Source: PALSA-612 sp963755155
GTDB lineage: Bacteria > Actinomycetota > Thermoleophilia > Gaiellales > Gaiellaceae
DNA length: 64,000 bases
Direction: 5' to 3'
Assembly (NCBI GenBank): GCA_963755155.1
Contig: CAVWIV010000003.1
Span: 1-64,000 of the forward strand
Shown here: one piece after another, positions 10,969 through 20,576 of the stretch
How the letters are laid out: every line of letters starts with the position of its first letter
Numbering within the stretch: position 1 is the stretch's first letter
The notes under the pieces: model-generated
Databases searched by the model: none
What the model was told of the DNA's origin: nothing
Seen by the model: only the letters and a program-made list of their open reading frames with translations
Position numbers and translations under genes: made by a program

Positions 10969-10995
10969 CTACCGTGACTGTACGCTGACGCCCCG

Positions 10996-13282
10996 ATGCT
11001 TCGGCGCGTCCTCCTCGTGGCCTTGGGGCTCGTCGTCGCGATCGTCGCCGGAGGGGTCGGGTTCGTCTACGCCGCCAGTGACGACATCATGCGCTGGGGC
11101 GGCTACAGCGCCGCGACCGAGCGTCTCGTCACGGGGATCCTCGTCACCGGCACGCCGGCGCGCCCCGTCATCTACGTGACATCGAGCGACCCGCGCTTCG
11201 GCCCTGGCATCTCGAAGCGGAACGATCCCGTGGACACGAACTCCGGCGTCCTCTCGAGGCTCGAGCGGACGCGGGACGGCTGGCGCCGGCTCGACCTCGT
11301 TCGCGGCCTGCCGCGGTCAGATGCGGACCATGCGCCGAACGGCCTGGCGCAGTCGCCCGACGGCACGACCCTCTACATCGCACAGGGCAGCCAGACGAAC
11401 GAAGGGGCGCCGGCGGAGCGCTTCGGCAACGTTCCCGAGTACGAGCTGTCCGGGGCAATCCTCTCCATCGACCTGGCGCGGATCGGCGAGCGTACGTACG
11501 ACCTGCCCACACGCGACGACCCGAGCCGCTCGGGGGTGGACGACGAGAACGACCCGTTCGGCGGCAACGGCGGCCTGAACCAGGCGCGGCTCGTCCCCGG
11601 CGGCCCCGTGCAGGTGTTTGCGTCAGGCATGCGCAACCCCTACGACGTCGCCGTCACGAAGGCCGGCCGCCTGTACTCGGTTCAGAACGGCCCCAACCTC
11701 ACGTACGGCGGCCGGCCGGTCGGCGAGGGGCCGGGCACGCGCTGCACGAACGAGCCTCGCGAGGGCGGCACGCGCGGCGTCGACACGCTTCATCTCATTC
11801 GCAGCGACGGCTACTACGGTCACCCTAACCCGACGCGCCGAGAGTGCGACTACGTCCCGCCGGCCGTTCGCGATGCCGTGGCGCGGTTCCGGATGTCCAC
11901 GAACGGCATCGCAGAGCACGAAGGCGCCCTCGTCACGGTCTCGCTCAGCGGCGAGCTCTTCCGGCTCGAGCTGAGCGAGGACGGCGAGCCGCGTCGTCCG
12001 GCGGCAGGTGCTCGCCCGGCTGGCTTCGCCGCTCGACGTGACCGTGCAGGGGACGCTCGACGCGTTCCCCGGCACGATCTGGGCCGCGCAGTACGCGGAG
12101 AGCGGCCCGGGCTCGCCGGTCGCCATGGTCGAGCCGGTCGGCCACGCTCGACCGCGGCTGGCGCGAGCTGCCGCCGACCGGGCTCCCGCGCCAGGAGGTG
12201 AGCTTCGTGCAGGCGGGCGGCAAGCTCTATCTCGCAGGCGGCGGCACGCGCCATCAGGTGTACGACCCCGAGACGGAGACGTGGAAGGATGTCGCGCCGC
12301 TGCCCGAGCGGCTCGACCACATCCAGGGCGTCGCGGTCGGCTCGAGGATCTACTACGTCGGCGGCCTCCGGGACTGGCCTGCCCCGCACGTCAGCTCCGT
12401 CTACGTCTACGACACCGCGAGCGACCGCTTCTCCCGAGGGGCGCCGATGCCGCGCGGGCGTGGCGCGGGCGGCGTCGTCGCGCACGAGCGGGAAGATCTA
12501 CTACGCGGGCGGCCTGAGCGACGGCGAGGCGGTTCCGTGGCTCGACGTCTACGACCCGGAAGCCGACTCGTGGGCGCCGCTGCCGGACATGCCTCGAGCA
12601 CGCGACCACTTCCAGGCGGTCGTCGCGGACGGCACGCTCTACGCGATCGGCGGCCGGCAGGGGCCTCTCGGCACCGAGCTCGGCGAGACCGACGCGTACG
12701 ACCTCGCGGACGGCGCCTGGCGGAGCGGGCTCGCCCCCATTCCCACGGCTCGTGGCGGATTCGCCGCGGCGGCGCTCGGCGGACGGATCTACGTCATCGG
12801 CGGCGAGACGCCGGGCGGCACGCTGTCGACGGTCGAGGCGTACGACCCGCAGACGGACGCGTGGCGGACGGTCGATCCGATGCCGACGGCCCGCCACGGC
12901 ATCCAGGCGGCCGTCCACAGCGGCATCGACCTTCGTCGCGGGGGGCGGCGCGACGGCGGGCGCCAACGATCCGGTCGCCGCCTTCGAGGCCTATGCTCCG
13001 ACGCTCACGCAGGAAGGCCCCTACGCGGCATCTACTCTCGAAGGCGCGGTGATCCCGCAGGCGACATCACTCCAGTTCGGCCCCGACGGGCGGCTCTACG
13101 TGTCGCAGCAGAACGGTCTCATCACCGCGTTTACGGTCGTCCGGCGGGCGGGAGGCGACTACCGTGTCACCGCGACGGAGACGATCGATGCGATCCAGTC
13201 CATCCCGAATCACGACGACGACGGGTCGTCGTCCACCGACTTCGACTCGGCGCTGCGCGTGATCCGCCAGAAGGCCGACTGA
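10996..13282 (+). CDS. Membrane-anchored sorbosone-dehydrogenase-like propeller fused to a Kelch domain, permuted order
   Basis: ATG 10996 opens a signal anchor (VLLVALGLVVAIVAGGVGFVYA). Residues ~40-345 match the later blades of a soluble glucose/sorbosone dehydrogenase-like propeller: VTGILVTGTPARPVIYVTSS, VDTNSGVLSRLE, GPVQVFASGMRNPYDVAV, HPNPTRRECDY and PLDVTVQGTLDAFPGTIW. Residues ~370-660 form about six Kelch repeats (KLYLAGG, IYYVGGL, LYAIGGR, IYVIGGE). The last ~95 residues (TSLQFGPDGRLYVSQQNG...SIPNHDDDG) are what normally forms the FIRST blade of the propeller. Frame changes near 12,005, 12,140, 12,470 and 12,940 are needed. A -10-like TACGCT lies nine bases upstream. The stop overlaps the next gene by one base. 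An extracytoplasmic sugar or glycan role is inferred from the neighbours. Confidence 0.65.
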
Positions 13283-14353
13283 TGAGCACGCGTCGGCGGC
13301 TGCTCGCGATGTCGGCGTTCGGGCTCGTCGTGCTCTTCGCCGTCGGCGTGCTCACGTTCGGGTTCCCTTCGCTCACCGACGAGGAGTCCGACTCGACGCT
13401 CCGGCCGTGCACGCCGCAGGCACGACACGTGGTGCTGCCTCTCGGCGTCGAGTCCACCGCGGGTCGTTGGGCTCGAGCTCGCCCGTTCCCGATCGCGCAG
13501 GACGAGCTTCGGGCGGAGACCGCGGGTGACATCGTCTACGTCGGCGGCGGGCTGCGGCAGGTCGGCTCCGACCTCGTGTCGACCGACGTCTTCTACGCGT
13601 TCGACCCTGCGCAGGGACACGTATCGCAAGCTGCCGCCGCTGCCGCGCCGCGTCGACCACCCCGGCTTCGTCGCCGCAGGTGGCGATCTCTACCTCATCG
13701 GCGGGTACCACGACTGGGTGCCGACCGCCGAAGTGTTCAGGTACTCGACACGCACCGGCGAGTGGGCGAAGTTGCCGTCGCTGGAGATCCCGCGCGGGTC
13801 GCCGTCGGTGGCGACGATCGGCCGGCGCATCTACGTCGCCGGAGGCGCCGTCGGGAACGAGGAGGAGACGCGCGAGCCTACCGGTGCCGTCGAGATCTAC
13901 GACCTCGATACACGTCGCTGGAGCCGCGGGCCCGACATGCCGACGGCGAGTCATCACGCAGGCGCAGCCGCGATCGGCGACGACGTGTACGTGCTCGGTG
14001 GACGGGCGGATGTGGACTTCTCGCTCGACGTCGTCGAGCGCTTCGACACGCGAACGAGCCGGTGGGAGGAGGCCCCGCACCTGCCGCAGGGCGTGGGTGC
14101 GCTCGCGGTCGTAGTCGCTAGCGGACGAATGGTGGCGATCTCCGGCGGCGACGACATCGAGGGCTGGGTGACGCCGGGCACGTGGTCGTTCAATCCGGAG
14201 ACAGGGCGCTGGCAGCGGCTCGCCGACCTCAGGGAAGCGCGTCACGGCCACGCAGCGGCCGCGGTCGGAGACGAGATCTACGTCTTCGGCGGCGCGCCGT
14301 GCCCGGACTACGGGCTCACGGACTCGGTCGAGCAGCTGACGCTCGGCAGCTAG
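13282..14353 (+). CDS. Membrane-anchored Kelch-repeat protein, one frameshift
   Basis: ATG 13282 overlaps the previous stop (TGATG), so translation is probably coupled. An N-terminal segment (LLAMSAFGLVVLFAVGVLTFGF) anchors the protein outside. A linker follows, and then Kelch repeats: IVYVGGGLRQ, LYLIGGYHDWVPTAEVFRY, IYVAGGAVG, VYVLGGRADVDFSLDVVERF, AISGGDD and IYVFGGAPCPD, each with the double Gly and the spaced Trp. A frame change near 13,620 interrupts blade one or two. The corrected length is about 356 residues. It is most similar in style to the Kelch half of its upstream neighbour. Kelch domains bind proteins or glycans, or form galactose-oxidase-like folds; no catalytic Cys-Tyr pair is evident. 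Confidence 0.7.
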
Positions 14354-14357
14354 TCTC

Positions 14358-15723
14358 CTAGCCGCGTTCGCGCAGCGCCGGGAAGAGGATGACGTCGCGG
14401 ATCGTCTCGCGGCCCGTGAGCAGCATCGTCAGCCGGTCGATGCCGAGGCCGAGGCCGCCCGTCGGCGGCATCCCGTACGACAGCGCCTCGATGTAGTCGG
14501 GGTCTCCGCGAACGCCCTCGACGTGCTCCGACTGCTCGTCGAAGCGGAGCTGCTGCTCGTCGGGGTCCGCGATCTCCGAGTACGCGTTGCCGAGCTCCAT
14601 GCCCGCGGCGAAGTACTCGAACCGCTGCGTCAGTGCGGGATCGTCGTCGGTTGTGCGCGCGAACGGCGACAGCTCGACCGGGTGGTCGTGGACGATCGTC
14701 GGCTCGATGAGCGACGGCTCGACGAAGTGGCCGAACGCGTGGTCGACGAGCTGGGCCCAGTCCTTGTCCGCCTCCGTCGGGACGCCGCGCTCCGTGAGCC
14801 ACGCGCGCAGCTCGTCGGCATCGCGCGTCCAGAGCTCGAGCCGTTCGAGCGACTCGACGAACCCGAGCCGCTTCCACGGCGCCTTCAGGTCGATCTCGTG
14901 GCCCCGGAACGTGACCTTCGTGCTCCCCGTGACCTCGAGGGCGACCCGCTCGAGCAGCGTCTCGATGCGCGCCATCGTGTCCGTGTAGTCCGCGTACGCC
15001 TCGTACCACTCGAGCATCGTGAACTCGGGCTGGTGCTTGTACGAGACGCCCTCGTTGCGGAAGTCCTTGCCGATCTCGTAGACGCGCTCGAGGCCGCCCA
15101 CGATCAGCCGCTTGAGGTAGAGCTCGGTCGCGATGCGGAGGTAGAGGTCGGCTTCGAGCTCGTTCGAGTGCGTGACGAACGGATGGGCGAACGCGCCGCC
15201 GTAGCGCGGCTGGAGCACGGGCGTCTCGACCTCGACGAAGCCCTCCTCGTCGAGGTAGCGGCGGATCGCCGTGACGATCCGCGCTGCGCGTGACGAAGGC
15301 TTCGCGCGCCTCCTCGCTCATCAGCAGGTCGACGTAGCGCTGGCGGTAGCGGAGCTCGGTGTCCTTGAGACCGTGGAACGTGTCGGGGAGCGAGCGGCGG
15401 ATCTTCGCGAGCAGCACGAGCTCGTCGACAGCGAGCGACGGCTCGCCGCGCTTCGTCTTCATCGGCGAGCCCGTGGCGCCCACGATGTCGCCGAGGTCGA
15501 CGTCGACCGCGCCGGCCCGATCCTCCTCGCAGAAGAGCTGGATCCGCCCGGTGCGGTCGACGAGGTCGAGGAAGACGACCTTCCCCATGTCGCGGCGGGC
15601 CATGACGCGGCCCGCAACGCGTATCGTGCCGTCGCCGGTCTCGCCGGGCTCGAGCGGCTCGGCGGCCGCGCGCCCGGAGGACACGTCGTCCCGATCGGGA
15701 AAGCGCTTCGGCAAGCTGCCCAC
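14358..15723 (-). CDS. lysS: Lysyl-tRNA synthetase, class II, one frameshift
   Basis: Charges tRNA-Lys in the cytoplasm. The start is GTG 15723, eight bases after GGAGG; GTG 15729 would lie only two bases from it. The OB-fold anticodon-binding domain (IRVAGRVMARRDMGKVVFLD) is followed by the class II core: motif 2 region FRNEGVSYKHQPEFTMLEWY and motif 3 GGLGLGIDRLTMLLTG. The LysS features MGKVVFLDL and RYRQRYVDLL are present. A frameshift near 15,285 splits the protein between REAFVTR and ARIVTAIRRYLDEEGFVEVE. An essential gene would not tolerate this, so it points to a base-calling error. About 455 residues is slightly short for the family because of a short N-terminus. Confidence 0.9.
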
Positions 15724-15747
15724 CTGCACATCCTCCCAGAACGCCCT

Positions 15748-17204
15748 GTGAGAATCACGACTCCGCGATACGTCTGGATTGCCGCCGCCGCGGCAGTCGT
15801 CGGCGTGCACGTCCTCTCCCGGGCGTCGACGCTCACCGAGCTCGACTCGACGAATCTCGCGCTGGCCCTACGCGACTACGACGTCCGCGACGACCAGCCG
15901 CACGCGCCCGGATACCCGCTCGTCGTTGCCGCGGCGCAGCTGCTCGGCTGGCTCGGAGAGCCTGTGCCTGCCTACCTCGCCTTTGCCCTGCTGGCGAGCG
16001 TCGGCGCGGTCACGACCACGTTCCTGCTCGGCCGCGAGCTCTTCGACGCCCGCGCCGGCGCGATCGCGGCATTGCTCCTCGTCGCCTCGCCGCTCTTCCT
16101 CTACTACGCCTCGATCGTCTCTGTCTACCCGGCCGAAGCGCTGTTCGGCCCGCTTGTCGTGCTCCTCGCACACCGCGTGGCGCGGCAGGCCGACCGTTGG
16201 AGCGTCCTCGCGCTCGCGCCCATGCTGGCGCTGGCGGCCGGATTCCGTCCGACGGCCTTAGGGCTGCTGCTCCCCGTGTGCATCGTCGCCGTTGTCCTCG
16301 GCCGGCCACGGCTTCGCGATCTCGCCATCGGAGCAGGCGTCGGCGTCGCGATCGTCGCCGCCTGGGCAGTGCCGATGCTGCGTCGCGAGCGGTGGTATCG
16401 ATGGGTATCGCGACGCGAGCAGCCTCTACAGACCGCGCTGCGGAAGACACCTCGATCCTCCACGGCGCGTCGTTCGGCGAAGCGCGCCACCACGCCATCC
16501 GGGCAGCTACCGCGCTGCTGCTCTCGTCGATTGCGGCGCTCCTGTTGCTCGCGGTCGCGGCCGCCCGCCGCTCGATCCAGGTGACGGGCCGGACGCGCTG
16601 GCTGCTCCTCGGCGCCTGGGTGCTGCCGTATCTCGTGCTGTACGCCGGCGTCCACTTCGGGAAGCCGGGTTACGCCCTCGCGTGCGTGCCGGCCTTCGCC
16701 GTCGCCGCCGCAGGCGCCGTGGCGAAGGACCGGCTCGCGATGCCGCTGGCGGTGGTGCTCGCGGCGGCAGCTATCGCGTTCTTCCTCTTCGCGCCGCTCC
16801 ATAGCCTGGGCACGTGGCTCGACCGCTACCGCGCCGCCGCGTTCGTCCCGACGGCTGACTCGATCCGGATACAAGACGAGGAAGCGCGGGCCCTTTCCAG
16901 GATCACGCGCGCCTGCCCTTCGCCGAGCTGCACGATCGTCAGCCTCGGCACGGCCGACGAGCTCTGGGAGCACGACCCGGCGTCGCTCCGGCGCTGGTAC
17001 GCGGGTGACGCGCGAGTCGTGCGGCTCTCGGAGCTGGAGGGCTCAGGCCCACTTGGAGACACCGCGTTCTGGATCGGTGGTCGTGTCCCGGACGTCGTGC
17101 CACGCCTCGCGCGGCGCGTCGACGACGTCGGGCTGTGGGAGGTCTACAGGACGCGCGGGGCCGAAACGGCACGCCTGGTGAACCGCCTGTCGACGCGCCG
17201 CTGA
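15748..17204 (+). CDS. GT39/ArnT-like multi-pass membrane glycosyltransferase, one frameshift
   Basis: GTG 15748 starts a protein of about 485 residues with some ten hydrophobic segments. After the first segment comes STNLALALRDYDVRDDQPHAPGYPL, the acidic extracytoplasmic loop with Asp pair and H-x-P-GYPL that marks dolichyl/polyprenyl-phosphate-sugar dependent glycosyltransferases (PMT/ArnT/DUF2723 superfamily). A frame change near 16,400 joins WAVPMLR to GGIDGYRDASSLYR. The C-terminal ~120 residues form a soluble domain. These enzymes use a lipid-phosphate sugar donor outside the membrane to modify proteins or glycans. It is divergent from lysS with 24 bases between starts. Confidence 0.65.
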
Positions 17205-17223
17205 GACGCGAAGAGGCAGGGAG

Positions 17224-17229
17224 TACAGT
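17224..17229 (+). promoter_or_regulatory. -10 box TACAGT, leaderless promoter of the FkbM gene
   Basis: TACAGT fits TANNNT and lies six bases before GTG 17236. That spacing would put the transcript start at the start codon. Confidence 0.5.
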
Positions 17230-17235
17230 CTGCCG

Positions 17236-17997
17236 GTGCTCGGACACCGGAGCCCGGGGCGCGTCGCCCGCGCCATCCTCTCCCCCCGGCACTACGTCGC
17301 ATTCGCGAACTCGTTCCGGGTCTATCGACGGCCGGTGGAAAACCTGCGGCGGTACGTCCTGGGCGGCGGGGAGTACCCCTACACGTGCGGTCTGAGAACG
17401 CCGATCGGCACGGTGCCCGTGACGGCTCACCATCCGGACGACATGCGCACGGTGAACGAAGTCTTCTGCCGGCATGACTACGCGGCGTCCGCCGACGTTC
17501 GAGTCGTCCTCGATCTGGGATCGAACATCGGTGTCAGCGGCCTGTACTTCCTCACGCGGAACGCGGTCGCGCGGTGCTACCTGTTCGAGCCGGATCCGCG
17601 CAACCTCGCCAAGCTCCGGACAAACCTGGCCGGGTACGAAGAGCGGTATGTCCTGTCGGAATGCGCGGTGTCGGACGCGGACGGGTACGTCGACTTCGGA
17701 ATCGAGCCCACCGGCCGTTACGGCACGATCGGGACGTACCACTCGGAGACGATCCGCGTCCTCGGCCGTGACATCAACGGCGTGCTCGAAGACGTGCTGG
17801 AACGCGAGGCTCGCATCGACATCCTCAAGCTCGACGTCGAAGGCACCGAGACCCGCATCCTGCGCGCGATCCGGGCCGAGCTCCTCGACCGCATCGCGCT
17901 CATCTACGCGGAGGTGCCCCGCGGTGCTCTCGAGCTGCCCGGCTTCTCACAGTCGAGACGGGGGAGCGTCGTCCGTTTCGCCCGCCGGGACGACTAG
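17236..17997 (+). CDS. FkbM-family SAM-dependent methyltransferase
   Basis: GTG 17236 gives 253 residues. The SAM-binding motif I is VVLDLGSNIGVSGLYFL, followed by CYLFEPDPRNLAKLRTNL (motif II acidic residue), and DILKLDVEGTETRIL is the diagnostic FkbM signature. GYVDFGIEPTGRYGT lies between. Members O-methylate hydroxyls of sugars or polyketides. Located after a GT39-like gene and near three GT4 genes, it probably methylates a surface glycan (inference). It converges with greA, ending 17 bases from the greA stop. No frameshift. Confidence 0.8.
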   Translation: MLGHRSPGRVARAILSPRHYVAFANSFRVYRRPVENLRRYVLGGGEYPYTCGLRTPIGTVPVTAHHPDDMRTVNEVFCRHDYAASADVRVVLDLGSNIGVSGLYFLTRNAVARCYLFEPDPRNLAKLRTNLAGYEERYVLSECAVSDADGYVDFGIEPTGRYGTIGTYHSETIRVLGRDINGVLEDVLEREARIDILKLDVEGTETRILRAIRAELLDRIALIYAEVPRGALELPGFSQSRRGSVVRFARRDD

Positions 17998-18013
17998 GCC
18001 GCGCAGATCGCAG

Positions 18014-18481
18014 CTAGGCGATCGCGACGATCTTGTACTTCAGGGCGCCGCGAGGAGCGGTGACCTCGACGGTCTCGCCCTTCTTGCGGCCCATGATCGC
18101 CTTGCCGACCGGTGACTCGTTCGAGAGCTTGCTCTCGGACGGGTTGGCCTCGGCCGAGCCGACGATCGTGTACTCGATGGTCTTGTTCTGAGCGACGTCC
18201 TTGAGCCGCACGACCGAGCCGACGGAGACGACGCCCTTCGCGATGTCCTTCTTCTCGAGCACGTGCGCCGCGCGGAGGCGGTCCTCGAGCATGGCGATGC
18301 GATGCTCGAGCATCGCCTGCTCGTTCTTCGCGTCGTCGTACTCGGCGTTCTCGGAGATGTCGCCGAACTCGCGCGCCTGGCGGATCCGATCGGCGACCTC
18401 GCGACGCTTCTCGGTCGAGAGGAACTCGATCTCCTTCTTGAGCTTTACGTATCCCTCTTTGGTGAGGATGACTTCGTTCAC
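18014..18481 (-). CDS. greA: Transcription elongation factor GreA
   Basis: Stimulates RNA polymerase to cleave backtracked RNA. The start is GTG 18481, eight bases after GGAG; GTG 18487 is too close to it. The product has 155 residues, standard for GreA: an N-terminal coiled coil (LTKEGYVKLKKEIEFL, REFGDISENAEYDDAKNEQA with the catalytic acidic tip D-x-S-E-N-A-E) and a C-terminal FKBP-like domain (VGSVVRLKD, ESPVGKAIMGRKKGETVEV). It stands alone. A terminator-like hairpin lies in its leader, noted separately. Confidence 0.95.
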   Translation of the reverse strand: MNEVILTKEGYVKLKKEIEFLSTEKRREVADRIRQAREFGDISENAEYDDAKNEQAMLEHRIAMLEDRLRAAHVLEKKDIAKGVVSVGSVVRLKDVAQNKTIEYTIVGSAEANPSESKLSNESPVGKAIMGRKKGETVEVTAPRGALKYKIVAIA

Positions 18482-18515
18482 GGTCACGGCTCCAGGTAAA
18501 AAGACGTCGGGGATG

Positions 18516-18544
18516 AAAAAAAGTCGCGGCCTCAGCGAGCCGCG
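18516..18544 (-). terminator. Terminator-like hairpin in the greA 5' leader
   Basis: Read leftward, a GC stem CGCGGC/GCCGCG (18544-18539 with 18530-18525) is followed within two bases by seven T residues (18522-18516). Upstream of it on this strand there is only the divergent dusB promoter region, so the element sits in the greA leader, about 35 bases before the start codon. Confidence 0.55.
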
Positions 18545-18573
18545 GGCAGGCATTGTAGCCGCTCCGACCTGCG

Positions 18574-18601
18574 TTGTGCAATCCCACGCGACGCATAGAA
18601 T
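18574..18601 (+). promoter_or_regulatory. Promoter of dusB
   Basis: TTGTGC (18574-18579), a 16-base spacer and TAGAAT (18596-18601) form a sigma70-like promoter nine bases before GTG 18611, giving a very short or absent leader. Confidence 0.5.
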
Positions 18602-18610
18602 TCCCGCTCT

Positions 18611-19670
18611 GTGCAGGTAAATCTTCGTACAACATGGCACATCGGCCCCGTCGAGATCTCGACGCGGCTCGTGCTCGCGCCGATGGCAGGCGTCAGCGTC
18701 CAGGCCTTTCGCCGGCAGGGCCGCCGCTTCGGCGCAGGGCTCGTCTGCTCGGAGATGGTGAGTTGTTCCGGGATCCATTACGGCAACGAGCGCACGCTCG
18801 GCTACCTGCGCATCGCCGAGGACGAGCGGCCTTTGGCCGTCCAGATCTTCGGCTCCGAGCCGGCGTACATGGCCGAGGCCGCGTCCACGGTCGTCGCCGC
18901 AGGCGCGGACCTCGTCGACATCAACTTCGGCTGCCCCGTGCGCAAGGTGACGAAGACCGGCGCCGGCGCAACGCTGCTCGACCAGCCCGATCGCGCTTGC
19001 CGGATCGTCGCCGCCGTGGCGGAAGCGGTGTCCGTGCCCGTGACGGTGAAGATGCGCCGGGGCCTCGAGAACGGCGCGCGGACCTGCCTCGACCTCGGGC
19101 CACGGCTCGTCAGACGCCGGCGCGCAGAGCCTCACGCTCCATCCACGCTCGGCCCGCCAGATGTACACGGGCGAGGCCGACCACCGGCTCACCGCCGAGC
19201 TCGTGGAGCTCGTCGACGTCCCCGTGGTCGCCTCCGGCGATGTCGTGTCGCACGCCGTCGCGGCGGAGATTCTCGAGCAGACGGGCGCTGCGGCCGTCAT
19301 GGTGGGTCGCGCCGCCCAGGGCAATCCGTGGACGCTGCCCGAGATCCTGGACGGCACTGAGGTATCGCCGGGTCGCGCGGACGTCGCCGCGGAGCTCATC
19401 CTCTTCATCAGGGAGACCGTGAAGGAGCTCGGCGAGCGGAGGGCCTCGAGCTTCCTCAAGAAGTTCTACGGGTGGTACCTGCGCCGCGGACGCTTCCCTC
19501 GGCCTTTCGTGCAGGAGCTCGTGCGGCTCGACTCGACGCACGAGGTCGTGGAGCGGCTGCTCGTCGCCGAGCCATCAGCCGCCGCCGAGCTCGCGAAGCT
19601 CGAAGCCGAGGCTCCCGAATCCGACGGAACGCTTGTGCCGTTGCCGATCTCCGCATACGGGGGCGGCTAG
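18611..19670 (+). CDS. dus: tRNA-dihydrouridine synthase, DusB type, one frameshift
   Basis: Reduces uridines of tRNA D-loops with FMN and NADPH. GTG 18611 starts about 353 residues. The TIM barrel shows LAPMAGVS near the N-terminus, LAVQIFGSEP, DINFGCPVRKVTKTGAGATLL with the catalytic Cys in GCPVRKV, and VGRAAQGNPW as the phosphate-binding motif. A C-terminal helical tRNA-binding domain follows (FLKKFYGWYLRRG). A frame change near 19,105 separates ENGARTCLDL from SLTLHPRSARQMYTGEADH. The gene is followed directly by the phosphoesterase gene, two bases after its stop. Confidence 0.88.
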
Positions 19671-19672
19671 CC

Positions 19673-20539
19673 GTGGTGCGGGCGCTTGCGGCCGCGCTCC
19701 TCGCGGCGATCGGCGTCTTCCTGGCGGCAGGCGCCCAAGCTGCGGACACGGCGAAGGTCCCGCGTCTCGGTCGCATCGTCGTGGTCTTCTTCGAGAACAA
19801 GACCTTCCACGAGCTCATCGGCTCTTCGGCCGCGCCGACGTTCAATCGTCTTGCGGATCGCTATTCGCTGCTCACGCGCTACTACGCCCTCGCCCGCCCG
19901 AGCCTTCCCAATTACCTCGCTCTCGTGTCGGGCTCCACCCAGGGTGTCGGGGAGACGTGCACGGAGTGCGTCTTCGACGCCCGAAACCTCGCCGACACGA
20001 TCGAGGCTTCGGGGCGTACCTGGAAGACGTATGCCGAGGGGCTCCCGGCGCGAGGCTTCACGGGCGCCGAGAGCGGCCTCTACGTCAAGCGGCACAACCC
20101 GTTCGTGTACTTCACGAGCGTCGTCTCCAGGCCCGCCAGGCTGCGGCGTGTCGTCCCGTACTCGGAGTTCATCCCCGACTTGAGAGCCGGGAAGCTGCCC
20201 GACTTCTCGCTCGTCATCCCTGACATGTGCAACGGCATGCACGACTGCCCGGTCGGGCGCGGCGACGCGTGGCTCAAGAGGTTCCTGAGGCCCGTGCTCG
20301 GCAACCCACAGCTTCGCGGCGGCGCCGTCGTCGTGACCTTCGACGAGCCCAACGGGCAGGACACGATCGAGACCGGCCGCCTGGCGACCCTCGTCCTGGG
20401 CCCGATGGTGCGGCCGGGGGCTCGCTCAGGGACGAAGTACACGCACTACGGCCTGTTGCGCACGATCGAGGATGCCTGGCGGTTGCCGCATCTCGGCAAG
20501 TCACGAACAGCGGCGCCTGTCGTCGGTATCTGGCGCTAA
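19673..20539 (+). CDS. Secreted phosphoesterase (PF04185-like)
   Basis: GTG 19673 (or 19676) opens a signal peptide (ALAAALLAAIGVFLAAGAQA). The mature enzyme begins IVVVFFENKTFHELIG, where E-N-K is the metal-binding entry motif of the phospholipase C/acid phosphatase AcpA superfamily. It continues with LARPSLPNYLALVSGSTQG (nucleophile Ser/Thr region), IPDMCNGMHDC and VVVTFDEPNGQD (metal-binding Asp-Glu), and THYGLLRTIEDAW near the end. The total is 288 residues. These enzymes release phosphate or head groups outside the membrane; the substrate is not predictable. It probably shares the dusB transcript. A separate secreted glycosidase gene follows. Confidence 0.75.
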   Translation: MVRALAAALLAAIGVFLAAGAQAADTAKVPRLGRIVVVFFENKTFHELIGSSAAPTFNRLADRYSLLTRYYALARPSLPNYLALVSGSTQGVGETCTECVFDARNLADTIEASGRTWKTYAEGLPARGFTGAESGLYVKRHNPFVYFTSVVSRPARLRRVVPYSEFIPDLRAGKLPDFSLVIPDMCNGMHDCPVGRGDAWLKRFLRPVLGNPQLRGGAVVVTFDEPNGQDTIETGRLATLVLGPMVRPGARSGTKYTHYGLLRTIEDAWRLPHLGKSRTAAPVVGIWR

Positions 20540-20576
20540 CGCTCTAGATTCACGCCGTCCCGGGTACGCACCCTCC

